Positions 34,752-44,579 of a stretch of 64,000 nucleotides of DNA are shown piece by piece (position 1 is the stretch's first letter; each line of letters begins with the position of its first letter). The notes under the pieces are model-generated. The model did not search any database and was not told where the DNA came from. It saw only the letters and a list, made by a program, of their open reading frames with translations. A program made the position numbers and the translations under genes. This DNA comes from Clostridium beijerinckii HUN142 (GTDB lineage Bacteria; Bacillota; Clostridia; Clostridiales; Clostridiaceae): the NCBI RefSeq assembly GCF_000621745.1, contig NZ_JHXK01000011.1:1-64000 (forward strand). The letters are read 5' to 3'.

Positions 34752-37148
34752 TTAGATTTCTTCTGTTCTTGTAAATATTTCATATACTTCTTCTGGTGTT
34801 GTTGCTTTTAATAAATCTTCACAAGCTTCATCATCTCCAAGTTTTGCTGCTACTTTGGAAAGTAACCTAACATGAACACTATTTTTATCAGATTCAGTTA
34901 CAGCAAATAGTATAACGAAATTCACAGGCTTTCCGTCTAAAGTCTCCCATTTAATATCCGAATTGGTTTTACCAAAAGCTATGGATGTTTTATTTACAAA
35001 TTTAGATTTTCCATGTGGAATTGCAATTCCATTGCCTATACCTGTTGAACCTAAAGTTTCTCTGTAATATACATCTTCTAAAAATTCTTCCTTATTTGAA
35101 AGTGCATCTGTATCATATAATAATTCCGTAAGTTCTCTTAATACTTCATCCTTTGTAGTCGCTTTCATATTTAGTTTTATTGTTTCCTTTTGTATTACTT
35201 TTGCTAAATCTGCTTCCATTTCTGTACCACCTTCGCTATTTAATTTAAAGTATTGCTTTATATCTTTTTCTTTCTTACATTTCATTAAATAATTAGCATA
35301 ACTTTCTTTAACACTAAAATTTACTGCTTCTCTTAAAATGTGAGTCATTAGCTCAATATCGTCCATAGCAACATAAAATACTAATTGCTTCTCATTATTT
35401 TCTATGTCATTTATAGAAAGTCCAAGTATACATTCTTCCTTGCAAAACCCTAATTGTATTTTTAAATTTCTATTAATATCTATTTCACTAAAATTAATGT
35501 TCACCTTGATATTTTTTTTTATTTCTTTCTCTATGTCACTTTCGTTTTTATTAAAATATATTAAATTCTCCCATAGATACTCTCCAATAAATTTAGTTTC
35601 GACCGGCATCTTAGAAAATCTCTCTTTATTATTTAGTAAAAACTCAGATATATTTTTAATATCATGCTCATTTAAGAATGTTGATACTAATAAGAAAGAA
35701 TTACTTTCTAAATCTAATGGAACTGTTGAGATTATAAAATCAATATCATCAAGCTTTCTATTCATGAGCCTATTTGCAGAAGTGCTTTCTATAATTTCAA
35801 ATTCTGGGAAATATCTTTTAAGTCTTGTACTTAAGAGCTTGGATGTTCCATATCCACTATGACAAACAACTAGAACTCGTTTCCTTTCAGAATAACATTC
35901 CTCCAAGCCTAACTGATAATACAAAGTTAAGTATCCAATTTCATCTATAGGAATAACCTCTAGTTTCATATCATGAGATACCATAAGTGCAGCGGCTTTG
36001 CACACATTTAAAAGAATAGGATAATGGTCTTTTATATCACTCATAAGTAAATTTGATATTTGAATATCGTGCTCCATACGATTTAGCATAGGACGTATAT
36101 GAAGTAATAATTTTTCCATTATACTTTGATTTTTTGCAATGTTTACTTGTAAGATCTCTTCCATGCATTGTGTCATCTTATTTCTATAGGTTATTGCTAA
36201 ACAATCTAATTTGTTTAGCACTTTATCTTCATTTTCAATTACATCTTTAATTAATCCAAAAGATACGAAATATTGATATAAGTAATAAACTTCACTCTCA
36301 TCTAATTTCATCCCAAAATCTCTATTAATTTTGTTAATGCATAAGAGAGCTTCTTTATAATCCTTTTCTGATTTAAATTCTCCGATGACATCCTTTTTGT
36401 ATACTGTCCTCCCCTTTGAACCCCTTTCCATTGAAATTAAAATATGAGTAAGTAAGTTAATATAATATGGATCGTCTATTCTACAGTTGTATTTATTTTC
36501 CAAGTAAAGTAAAAGTTTATTAACATATATCACCTTGTCTTTTTCAAACAACTCTGACAATCCATTTAATGTAATTACATCTAAACGTGCTACTAATTCT
36601 TCAATAGTTTTTTTATTTCTTCCATCTTTTGAATATTCAAATAGCAAGGATGCAATAGCTCTACGGATATCAACTTCAAAGCCTTTTATTTGTGTTCCCT
36701 CTACTGTTTTTTCTAATTTTAAGTTAAAAGAATGAAGCCATTCCTCTATATATTTAAAATCATTAATTATGCTTGTCTTACTCACATAATAATTATCAGA
36801 AAGCTTCTGAATCGAAGTACTATTATGAGAATTAATGAGCATGTCTCTAATGATCTCAATTCTTCTATCATTAATGGAAATCTTCTTATTTTTATTTCTT
36901 TGTGATTCAAGAGTATTGCGTAAAATTAGTTTTGCATTCATAACATCTTTTATCGCTATTCCAATGCTATGTTTTTTATCTAATTCAACATTAAATTTGT
37001 TCAAATATTCTTCAATTGCAACTAAATCTTTCTTTAAAGTTTTATCAGACACATTCAAGAATTCTGCATAATATTTAATTGGCCTATATTGATTCTCATC
37101 CAATAACAAATTTATAAATTCAACCTGCCTAGTATTTAGGTTATACAT
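34752..37148 (-). CDS. BglG/MtlR-type PTS-regulated activator with EIIB-like and EIIA domains
   Basis: 798 residues. N-terminal helix-turn-helix domains (about 1-130), two PRDs (about 195-300 with H235, and 310-415 with H350), an EIIB-like domain with C429 (VLVVCHSGYGTSK) and a C-terminal EIIA-type domain with H712 (IAIPHGKS). Such activators of fructose or mannitol operons are switched by phosphorylation of the PRDs and EII modules. First gene of the operon. No other EIIA is present, so its own EIIA domain may serve the transporter. Not an RNA-binding antiterminator: the N-terminus is DNA-binding type. Confidence 0.93.
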   Translation of the reverse strand: MYNLNTRQVEFINLLLDENQYRPIKYYAEFLNVSDKTLKKDLVAIEEYLNKFNVELDKKHSIGIAIKDVMNAKLILRNTLESQRNKNKKISINDRRIEIIRDMLINSHNSTSIQKLSDNYYVSKTSIINDFKYIEEWLHSFNLKLEKTVEGTQIKGFEVDIRRAIASLLFEYSKDGRNKKTIEELVARLDVITLNGLSELFEKDKVIYVNKLLLYLENKYNCRIDDPYYINLLTHILISMERGSKGRTVYKKDVIGEFKSEKDYKEALLCINKINRDFGMKLDESEVYYLYQYFVSFGLIKDVIENEDKVLNKLDCLAITYRNKMTQCMEEILQVNIAKNQSIMEKLLLHIRPMLNRMEHDIQISNLLMSDIKDHYPILLNVCKAAALMVSHDMKLEVIPIDEIGYLTLYYQLGLEECYSERKRVLVVCHSGYGTSKLLSTRLKRYFPEFEIIESTSANRLMNRKLDDIDFIISTVPLDLESNSFLLVSTFLNEHDIKNISEFLLNNKERFSKMPVETKFIGEYLWENLIYFNKNESDIEKEIKKNIKVNINFSEIDINRNLKIQLGFCKEECILGLSINDIENNEKQLVFYVAMDDIELMTHILREAVNFSVKESYANYLMKCKKEKDIKQYFKLNSEGGTEMEADLAKVIQKETIKLNMKATTKDEVLRELTELLYDTDALSNKEEFLEDVYYRETLGSTGIGNGIAIPHGKSKFVNKTSIAFGKTNSDIKWETLDGKPVNFVILFAVTESDKNSVHVRLLSKVAAKLGDDEACEDLLKATTPEEVYEIFTRTEEI

Positions 37149-37521
37149 TCTTTTCCCCCTTTACTTTTCTTTTTTGTGTCTTCCTTGTGTATACGATAAC
37201 ATATATTCTCATGCAGTAAAACTACAAATATGTTCCCTTTAAAATGGAATTTATGTATCATTCATCCTTAACATGAGATATCAAAAGTATTACACTAGAG
37301 CTTTGTATAATAACATTGGATTAAAACAGAATTTTATTGTAAGTTTTGCATCAAATCAAAACTTTGTGAAGTTACAAAATAAAAATGCGCATGTCTTTTA
37401 ATTTATTCAAATCATTTATAATATATTTACAAACGTGATCTTATTAAAATACTTTTCTAAATGTTAAATTAAGTGGTATATTATAATGGAATTTAATTAA
37501 TAAACATAAGAGGTAATCTAC
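37149..37521. other. Divergent promoter region of the PTS operon and FliB gene
   Basis: About 370 bp with the cre-like site at 37188-37201. No gene. Confidence 0.5.
37188..37201. promoter_or_regulatory. cre-like site
   Basis: TGTATACGATAACA differs at one position from the catabolite-response element TGWAANCGNTNWCA. It lies 40 bp before the regulator start, so CcpA control of the PTS operon is likely. Confidence 0.5.
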
Positions 37522-38682
37522 ATGAAAACAATAGTACCCCATTATTATAAAGATTTTAAATGCATCGCTTCAAAATGTACTGATACTTGTTGTGCTGGGT
37601 GGGAAATTATAATTGATGATGAAACATATGAGAATTATAACAAGGTAAATGGTGAATTTGGTGAAAGATTAAGATCAAATTTAACACTATATGAAGATGG
37701 CGAGCCTGGTTTTATATTACAAAATAATAACTGCCCATTTTTAAATAAAAATAACCTGTGTGATATCTATACTGAACTTGGAGAAAAAAGCTTATGTTAT
37801 ACATGTAAAACATACCCAAGGTCAATAGAGGAATATAGTAATTTACGTGAAATGGGGGTATCTTTGTCCTGTCCTGAGGTTGCAAGATTAATTCTTCAAG
37901 ATCCTAATCCAATTACTTTTGAAGTTTCAGACGATTATGAAATAAAAAATTCATATGATGATATAAATTTTGATATTTCCGTGCAGCTAATATCGGCTAG
38001 GAAAACGATCTTAGATATTCTACAAGATCGATCTATAGATTTAAATCATAGAATTGCATTAGTAATTAATTTTGCTCATGATATTCAAGAAGAAATAAAT
38101 AAAAATGAGCTATCCAAAATTAAAAATATAATAAATAGCTATTCTAGCAAATCTTATAAGAAAGAACTCCTTAATAAATTTGATGAGTATAAAATAAAGC
38201 AATCTGATAAGTATGAAAATATGCTTAAATGTATGAATGTGTATAAAAACCTCAATCCTATTAATGATAACTGGCCACAAATACTAGATCATGCTATTGA
38301 CTGTTTTTATAAAATAGACGACGTTACTTTTTATAAAGAACAATATGATGCTTTTAATGAATATTATGAAACAAAAATCTATGAATATGAACATTTAATG
38401 GTATATTTTATATTCCAATATTTTATGAAAGCTACTTTTGATGAAGAATTATACTCTAAAGTTACACTAGCTGTTATGAGTTATCTCATTATTAAAGAGT
38501 TAAATGTAGTACGTTGGATTGATAATAATTATAACTTTGATATAAATGATCAAATAGACATAATACATATGTATTCTAAGGAAGTAGAAAATTCAGAAAA
38601 AACACTTTATGACCTTGGGGAAATGTTTAATACGAGCAGAATATTTGATTTAGAACAATTACTTATTTTAATAATGAATTAG
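37522..38682 (+). CDS. fliB: Flagellin lysine-N-methylase (FliB-like)
   Basis: 386 residues. The N-terminal Cys cluster C14, C19, C23, C24 (CIASKCTDTCCAGW) and a second group C71, C80, C92, C95 (NCPFLNKNNLC, LCYTCKTYPR) are those of FliB, which methylates lysines of flagellin with S-adenosylmethionine, likely with an Fe-S centre. The long helical C-terminus is also typical. GAGGT precedes the ATG by 7 nt. There is no flagellar gene nearby, so the substrate flagellin must be encoded elsewhere or the protein acts on something else. Confidence 0.87.
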   Translation: MKTIVPHYYKDFKCIASKCTDTCCAGWEIIIDDETYENYNKVNGEFGERLRSNLTLYEDGEPGFILQNNNCPFLNKNNLCDIYTELGEKSLCYTCKTYPRSIEEYSNLREMGVSLSCPEVARLILQDPNPITFEVSDDYEIKNSYDDINFDISVQLISARKTILDILQDRSIDLNHRIALVINFAHDIQEEINKNELSKIKNIINSYSSKSYKKELLNKFDEYKIKQSDKYENMLKCMNVYKNLNPINDNWPQILDHAIDCFYKIDDVTFYKEQYDAFNEYYETKIYEYEHLMVYFIFQYFMKATFDEELYSKVTLAVMSYLIIKELNVVRWIDNNYNFDINDQIDIIHMYSKEVENSEKTLYDLGEMFNTSRIFDLEQLLILIMN

Positions 38683-39008
38683 AAATAATGTAGAGTATAC
38701 ATAATACTTATCTTTCACAGTAACGTCTAGTATTGGTGCTATACTCTCATTTTTGACTATTATTGATTATTTGCCAAAATTTTAAAACCTTGTACAGTAT
38801 TCTCAGTTGAAGAATGATCTATACAGAGTCTTTTGATTAAATACACTATGCATTTCGTATATTTTTAGTTTTGAATCCTGTTTTCAAAAGCAATATACGA
38901 AATTTATATGTAGGTACATTAAGCATTTGACTATTTACAATTAAAGGTATATAATTAAACAAATAAAAATTAACTATTTGTATATAAATATAAGGAGATG
39001 TATTTCTA
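38683..39008. other. Intergenic region
   Basis: About 325 bp with the FliB terminator at its start. Nothing else recognised. Confidence 0.35.
38692..38756 (+). terminator. Probable terminator of fliB
   Basis: AGAGTATA (38692-38699) pairs with TATACTCT (38740-38747), with internal structure between; CATTTTTG follows. Confidence 0.55.
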
Positions 39009-39215
39009 GTGAATAAAGATGATGACCCTAGACATTGGAAACTTGGAATTTTCTACTATAATCCAACTAATCCATCTGAATCTGTTGATAAGAGAAACGG
39101 TATAGGAAGCACTATTAATTTTGGCAGTAAAATTGGTAGACGTATAATGGCATCCATTTTATCTATTCCAGTTATAATAATATTATTAATATTTGTTGCT
39201 TTTAGATTTTTTTAA
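39009..39215 (+). CDS. DUF5808-like small membrane protein
   Basis: 68 residues. The N-terminal motif DDPRHWKLGIFYYNPTNPS followed by RNGIGSTINFG is that of the DUF5808 domain; one C-terminal membrane helix (about 45-66) follows. GTG start at 39009 with AAGGAG about 12 nt upstream. DUF5808 is often attached to larger membrane proteins; here it is alone. Function unknown. Confidence 0.75.
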   Translation: MNKDDDPRHWKLGIFYYNPTNPSESVDKRNGIGSTINFGSKIGRRIMASILSIPVIIILLIFVAFRFF

Positions 39216-39320
39216 TAATACAAAATTTCAAAGTTTGAATCAGAATATAATTGTATAATAACACGTTTAAGAAGTAATAAATATTGGTTTTAGGCGATAA
39301 AATATAAATGTTTAAAATAT

Positions 39321-39380
39321 AAAGGATTAAAAATGTTAAGCGAAGTTAATTAAACCTGCCTTAGTATTTTTAATCCTTTA
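39321..39380. terminator. Bidirectional terminator
   Basis: AAAGGATTAAAAAT (39321-39334) pairs with ATTTTTAATCCTTT (39366-39379) between two convergent genes. Confidence 0.75.
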
Positions 39381-39421
39381 TTCATTAGCTATAATGCTCC
39401 ATATAAATTTTATTATACTAC

Positions 39422-40867
39422 CTAAAAGCCCTTATTTTTAAGATCTGATACAATTTCAACATATTTTTCTATTACATCAAAGTCTTTATAGTCATCTCTT
39501 CTTAGATCTATAATATCCCCATGAGAGATTCCACGCCTTCGTTTATTTCTCAATACACCTTTAAATTCTCCCCATTTAGCAGATTCAATAGATACCAGAC
39601 CATCATTTTCACCTTCTGTTAACTTTACTAAAATGTACGGTATTGCAACAACATAATCACTAAATATATTTCTTACTACAGATGTGTAACTTTGATAATA
39701 CACCCCTTCTACGTCTTTTACCTCTTCATTGAATTTCTTACTATGGTAAGTTGAAAACTGTCTGCTTGCAGTATAAAAGTCAGGATTCTTATCACCTAGA
39801 AATCTATAACGCTTATCAAAAAATCTTGCAATAGATTTATAGATTCTATCAGGAATTTTGCAAGCAATATCAACAAACTTACATCCTCTGTGTGGAGATG
39901 ATATCATAGTTAATGATGCAACGTAATCTCCCATTTTTAATTTGCTAATCATATAACGTGAATCTAGTCCACCTTTTGAGTGCGCAATAATATTTACCTT
40001 TTCACATCCTGTTTCTTTCAATATATCTAATATTTTATTTTTAATATCTTTTGCATTATACTCAACTGTTCCCCAAGCTTCTTGATTTCCATAATAAACT
40101 GTGGCTCCATTACGAATTAACTCTTTAGGTATCCTCCCCCAGTAATTAATATATTTTAAGTCTCTAAAGCCTACACCATGAACTAATACAAGAGGATATT
40201 TTGTTTTACATACTTCTGAATCAACACGTGCCTCATGATTAATTACTTTATAACACTCATGATCATACTCTATTGCTGCAATGTGACAAGCATATAACAT
40301 TACAAAAATATTTACGATTGGAATAAGACTCCAAAAGCCTACTATAAGTCTTTTTACAATATTCAATCTCCTTGAAGTACATAAAATTCTTAGCATTCCA
40401 TTAATAATTAAAATAATAATGTTTAACACAACAATAATACTATCAATTACTACTATGTGTTCTGGAATTGCTAATCTTTGCATTATTGTATTTCCTATTA
40501 AATATATAATAATTTGAACAAATGCTGTATATAATCCATATAAAACGAGACTTCTTCCGCCTAACATTATCCTTAATCTGAAGTTTACTATTTGCTTTTT
40601 ATTATTTGGAATTATGTTTACTTTTATAAAAATATATAGAATAAAAATAATTATCTCTATTAAAATAATCCATCTGTATATAGAATTATCTTGTCCAAAT
40701 TTGGTATTGTAGATAAAAAAGTCTCCTAACACAACAATATGTGGAGCAAAGATAAAATATATATACATTAAAATATTATGTAGCAAATTTAATCTTTTAG
40801 TGATATCCAAGAATATGGCACTAAGCGTTATTAGTGTTAATGCAAAAATCACTATAATTTCGGTCAT
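39422..40867 (-). CDS. Membrane-anchored lipase-like alpha/beta hydrolase
   Basis: 481 residues. The N-terminal 190 residues form about six membrane helices; the C-terminal 280 form a lipase-type hydrolase: KYPLVLVHGVGFRD (oxyanion), nucleophile Ser in NIIAHSKGGLDSRYM, and a likely His in GISHGDIIDL (near 460). The domain resembles triacylglycerol lipase/esterase proteins that act at the membrane surface. Fusion to a multi-spanning N-terminus is less common. AGGAGA precedes the ATG by 5 nt. Substrate unknown. Confidence 0.82.
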   Translation of the reverse strand: MTEIIVIFALTLITLSAIFLDITKRLNLLHNILMYIYFIFAPHIVVLGDFFIYNTKFGQDNSIYRWIILIEIIIFILYIFIKVNIIPNNKKQIVNFRLRIMLGGRSLVLYGLYTAFVQIIIYLIGNTIMQRLAIPEHIVVIDSIIVVLNIIILIINGMLRILCTSRRLNIVKRLIVGFWSLIPIVNIFVMLYACHIAAIEYDHECYKVINHEARVDSEVCKTKYPLVLVHGVGFRDLKYINYWGRIPKELIRNGATVYYGNQEAWGTVEYNAKDIKNKILDILKETGCEKVNIIAHSKGGLDSRYMISKLKMGDYVASLTMISSPHRGCKFVDIACKIPDRIYKSIARFFDKRYRFLGDKNPDFYTASRQFSTYHSKKFNEEVKDVEGVYYQSYTSVVRNIFSDYVVAIPYILVKLTEGENDGLVSIESAKWGEFKGVLRNKRRRGISHGDIIDLRRDDYKDFDVIEKYVEIVSDLKNKGF

Positions 40868-41432
40868 ATTTTCTCCTTTCTTTCATCATAACTCTTATTA
40901 AACACTTAAATTTTACCATATTATGTGATAAAACCCTATAGTTCTCAGAAAATATATATATGCAACTAAATTTACTATCTTACATCTCATCTTTTGATTA
41001 AGTAAAACTTAAAAAGAAGCAAATTGTAGACAAATTTTGTGTCACTAAGATTTACTTATATATTTAGCCTTTCAAATGTTATGAGGAAATTTGTGATTTG
41101 ATTCAAGTTATGCATAACGCTCTATAATCTATTACTTATATATCTAATAACCTAATATTTTATCTTTCAAATGATTATAAAAGCATTTTGTATTCATATT
41201 ATTTTAATTAGGAGAATCAGTTTAATATTTATGATAATCTTGAAATAGGTTTTAATTATATTGATGTTTAAGATGAAATATTTAAAGCTAAAATTCTCTG
41301 AATTTAAGAAAATCTTAGCTTAGCTCAATTTATTCTTACTACTTCGCAACGCCTAAAATTAGACTTAATAAGAATTATTTTCTCTATTAACGTAAAATAA
41401 AGTAATCATTTTATCTTGAATGTTCATACTAT
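40868..41432. other. 565-bp non-coding region
   Basis: AT-rich. Two short stretches, at about 41052-41085 and 41128-41175, resemble one another (ACTTATATAT, CTTTCAAATG). A weak hairpin (AGCTAAAATT-type, about 41286-41322) may end the monooxygenase transcript. No gene. Confidence 0.4.
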
Positions 41433-41720
41433 TTATGGAACAGGTATGTATGTTGCTTTATCTCTTGGAGCTGAAAACCACGGTTCAACTATATTTATCC
41501 ACTTTTTAAAGTGTTCGGTTTCCATATGTTTATTCACATCGTCTTCCGATTTATAGCCTTCGTAAAGTAAAAACCTAGCTGAATCATCTTTGGATTGAAA
41601 AAGATCAAAGCATACAATTCCGTTTTCTTTCAATGAATTATTTTGATTTTCTTTAGTTGCTTTAATAAACTTTTCTATGTTCTCTTGTTTCACATAAATT
41701 GTTACACTTTTTACTATCAT
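41433..41720 (-). CDS. ABM-domain (antibiotic biosynthesis monooxygenase-like) protein
   Basis: 95 residues with the dimeric alpha-beta barrel of ABM/YgiN-type quinol monooxygenases: VTIYVKQENIEKFIKATK, SLKENGIVCFDLF, LLYEGYKSEDDVNKHMET, HFKKWI. AAGGGG is 9 nt before the ATG. Proteins of this kind oxidise quinols or related compounds without cofactor, or degrade heme in some cases; the true activity is not evident. Single-gene unit. Confidence 0.88.
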   Translation of the reverse strand: MIVKSVTIYVKQENIEKFIKATKENQNNSLKENGIVCFDLFQSKDDSARFLLYEGYKSEDDVNKHMETEHFKKWINIVEPWFSAPRDKATYIPVP

Positions 41721-41959
41721 AATTAAATCCCCTTTATATACAAAATTAAATTTTAATAAATTAATTATAGCATATTAGGTAATCATTTAATTATTACTTA
41801 CAGATAGATGTATAGCATTTTCTAACTTTATAAACTGTTTATTTATTAGCCATTTTTTAATCTTTTTTACTATAACATTTAAATCTCCTAATATGAATAT
41901 TTTCCTTGCGCCTTCACATAATAAATTTAGCTACTAAAATTATGAAGAGGTGCAAATCG

Positions 41960-42298
41960 ATGAAAAAAATTATATTTATCTGCTCCATTTTTCTTTTCTT
42001 ATCGCTTAACCTAAATACAATTCTTTCTTTTGCGTCTCCAGCTCAAAAAACATTCTCACAAGGTATTTACAGAATGAAGGATTTGAATCTGCTCCCAAAT
42101 GTTGCGTATACTGCTCAGAATATTTCCCCTACTGAAGTTTTCTTAATTATATTCGATGGCAGCAAAGTAATACAGCAATCTATACGATTAGAAGGTAACT
42201 CAATACATTATGTTTTAAGGCCAATGAAAGAGGATTTTAATTTTGTTGTATTAGGTAATGGTCAATTAGTTTTTACTCCAACAAGCATAACTCCATAA
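41960..42298 (+). CDS. Small secreted protein, paralog 1
   Basis: 112 residues: signal peptide (about 1-27, ending LSFASPA), then a domain of about 80 residues with the pattern F-x-x-G-(V/I)-Y, a middle NISPTEVFLIIFD and an end PM-x-x-DF-x-FVVLGNGQLVF. The start at 41960 has GAGGTG about 8 nt upstream. The same pattern occurs in the products at 60415 and 60863, so this is a three-member family here. Predicted all-beta, extracellular, no catalytic residues obvious. No known family recognised. Confidence 0.78.
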   Translation: MKKIIFICSIFLFLSLNLNTILSFASPAQKTFSQGIYRMKDLNLLPNVAYTAQNISPTEVFLIIFDGSKVIQQSIRLEGNSIHYVLRPMKEDFNFVVLGNGQLVFTPTSITP

Positions 42299-42450
42299 TA
42301 ATATTTTGGGTTTTTTACGATAATTTATTGTAAAAATATCTTAAAATTTATTAAATACTATGATAAGTCTATTTCCTATTAAGTTAAAGTGCTTATTTTG
42401 CCCCCAGTATAGGGGCTTTTTTAATTAGATATAGATTCACCTTAAGTTAA

Positions 42451-42590
42451 ATTGTTAACTTTTTTTGTTTTGACCTCCATAACTTTTTTACTTTTTAAAT
42501 TTTAAAAAAGGTTTATTTAAAATAATATTCATTCAAATGAATGTTTAATGAAAACTTTAAAAATTCAATTATTTTTAACAAGCTTTCTTT
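42451..42590. repeat. Dispersed intergenic repeat, copy B
   Basis: GTTAACTTTTTTTG, then ATAACTTTTTTAC 24 bp later, TTTTTAAATTTTAAAAAAGG, TTATTTAAAATAAT, ATTCATTCAAATGAATGTT, AAAACTTTAAAAATTCA and ATTTTTAACAAG. Same order as copies A and C. Lies 150 bp after small secreted paralog 1 and 80 bp after an esterase gene. Confidence 0.75.
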
Positions 42591-42669
42591 AAAACAATGT
42601 ACCTTTATTAGTATTGCATATAACAAATGCCGTAAATTAATAATACGGCATTTTTTTATTTTTTTATAT

Positions 42670-43638
42670 TCAGTTTTCTAAAAGTTTTAATATCTCATTA
42701 TTTATTACCTCAGGATGTGTATGGTATATGGCATGTCCTGCGCCATTAACTATTATTTGCTCGCTGTTTGTTGACCAATCTTTTAATTCGGCTTGACTAT
42801 TATTCCATACATCATCATCTGGAGCTGTTAAAATTTTCATAGGCAAATCACCTAAAGTTCCATTTTTTAATACAGTTTTTGCATTACTTTCTGCCAAATC
42901 ACCTTCATCAATAATATTTTTATTATACATAGTCTTCAAAATCATTGATAAATATGTTTGTTGTAAATTATCAGGTAGTAAATTAAGATTCTTAGAATAA
43001 TTATTTGTGCAATTAACTACTAGCCTTGCTACTCCTATAGACTTTAAAAACTTATAGGTATAAGCTATGCTCTTAGAAATTTCTAGTCCATTTTCCGCAT
43101 AGTACTCTGGATTACCACCATCTATTAGAACTATTCCTGAAACTTCGTTTTTGTACATCTGTGCAAATCTTATTACTTGTAACGATGCATATGAATGTCC
43201 AACTAGTATATAAGGAGCTTTTTGTCCTGATTCTTCAAGGACATCATGCATTTCTTTCACTATAGTATCTATATCTCTTTGTTCATCTGTAATTTCACTC
43301 CAGCCATGACCAGGTCTATCGTAAGTTACTACCTTAGCGTACTTTGAAATTTCGTTATAGAGAGGGTAAAAATCTGCATAGGAATTAGGTTCCGTGTGAC
43401 CTGAACAAAAAATAACAGTTGAATTTCCTTTACCTTCGCTAAAAATATTAATCTTATGATTATTTACTTCAACCATTTCTCCAACTACAGGAAATTTTTT
43501 TGCATCTCTATATTCACCTGTTTTTTCATAAGTAAAGCCTACAGCTAAAATTAGTAAAATAGAACTTAAAAACATGTATTTTATGGATATTCTTTTAGTT
43601 TTGTATTTTTGTTTATTTTTCCATTTATTAAAGTACAT
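42670..43638 (-). CDS. Alpha/beta hydrolase with N-terminal membrane anchor
   Basis: 322 residues. A basic N-terminus and one membrane segment (about 20-40) are followed by an alpha/beta hydrolase domain: CSGHTEPNSY, nucleophile Ser in ILVGHSYASLQVIRFAQ (about 145-150), acid near APDDDVWN and His in GAGHAIYHTHP. Probably attached to the outer face of the membrane. GGGAG is 8-9 nt before the ATG. Relatives are annotated as esterase, lipase or proline iminopeptidase; the substrate is not clear. Confidence 0.86.
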   Translation of the reverse strand: MYFNKWKNKQKYKTKRISIKYMFLSSILLILAVGFTYEKTGEYRDAKKFPVVGEMVEVNNHKINIFSEGKGNSTVIFCSGHTEPNSYADFYPLYNEISKYAKVVTYDRPGHGWSEITDEQRDIDTIVKEMHDVLEESGQKAPYILVGHSYASLQVIRFAQMYKNEVSGIVLIDGGNPEYYAENGLEISKSIAYTYKFLKSIGVARLVVNCTNNYSKNLNLLPDNLQQTYLSMILKTMYNKNIIDEGDLAESNAKTVLKNGTLGDLPMKILTAPDDDVWNNSQAELKDWSTNSEQIIVNGAGHAIYHTHPEVINNEILKLLEN

Positions 43639-44020
43639 TTATAGACACTCCCTAAAAATATCATAATTTTTTCATTCATAAATAGCTATAATAAATCACC
43701 ATTATACTCCAATACTTATAAATACTTCCTAAAGTATAGCATAGCATTAAGTACAAAAAGCTTTTAGCCATAAGAATTAATAAATTCTTAATTAATCCGT
43801 CATATTTTATCATGCTTATGATGATTTCTCTGTTTTTCCAATATATATGTAAAATATCAATTTATCTACACAAAGAAGAAGTATCTTTGCCTTTTTAGAT
43901 ACTTCTTCCTAATATGCAGATATTTAATTCTAAGTCTTAAACTCTTATCATTATATTAAAATCCAAAATCAATTAAAGCAGGTTATTCTCATATTATTTT
44001 ATTAGGTAAACTAGAATTTT
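43639..44020. other. Intergenic region
   Basis: AT-rich, with the terminator below; nothing else recognised. Confidence 0.35.
43873..43910 (-). terminator. Terminator of the GyrI-like gene
   Basis: GAAGAAGTATCT pairs with AGATACTTCTTC over a 10-nt loop; TTTGTG follows on the minus strand. Confidence 0.65.
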
Positions 44021-44476
44021 TTATAATATAGGTACACAAATTTCACAATAATGGTTACTTATCATTTGCATGGTATATCGTTCAATAATCTTTCTTTTAT
44101 CATCAATTTTATAATTTCTTTTCGATAACTCTGAAAATATTTCAATCCATGCTTTTTGTATAGCATCTACTGTATGATTTATTTTAAACACACAATATCT
44201 TCCACCAATAGTTTTCCCAACGTTAATATTCGTACTTTCAAAATCAAATTCATCTGAAACAACTAAACATGCATCATAGCGGCAATCTACAGGTTCTGTA
44301 ATCTCAGGATTATCTTGAGTTATTCCTAGGATTATTGACCTTTCATTAAACAAGCCATTTTCTGTAGCCCAGCTTTTCAATTGTTCCATTACTTGCACAT
44401 TTTCTAAACCATAAGGACCTACTTTTCTCATATAAGCAATTTTATATTCTGGTATCATTTCAATATTAATATTCAT
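44021..44476 (-). CDS. GyrI-like effector-binding protein (1)
   Basis: 151 residues, a stand-alone GyrI-like/AraC effector-binding domain: MIPEYKIAYMRKVGPYG at the start, PVDCRYDACLVVSDEF in the middle (about 77-92), and GRYCVFKINHTVDAIQKAW (about 107-125), with the paired beta-alpha-beta-beta repeats of the fold. No HTH is present, so it would bind or neutralise a small toxic compound, or act on a partner. AAGGT is close to the ATG. First of three such proteins in 3 kb. Confidence 0.86.
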   Translation of the reverse strand: MNINIEMIPEYKIAYMRKVGPYGLENVQVMEQLKSWATENGLFNERSIILGITQDNPEITEPVDCRYDACLVVSDEFDFESTNINVGKTIGGRYCVFKINHTVDAIQKAWIEIFSELSKRNYKIDDKRKIIERYTMQMISNHYCEICVPIL

Positions 44477-44579
44477 ACTTTACCTTCTTCATTAATAAAG
44501 TACACCGGTGCCTGAATTCATATTATAATGATTTAAAATGTATTTCAACTTATTTTTTAAAATTACTAATTAACAGTTA

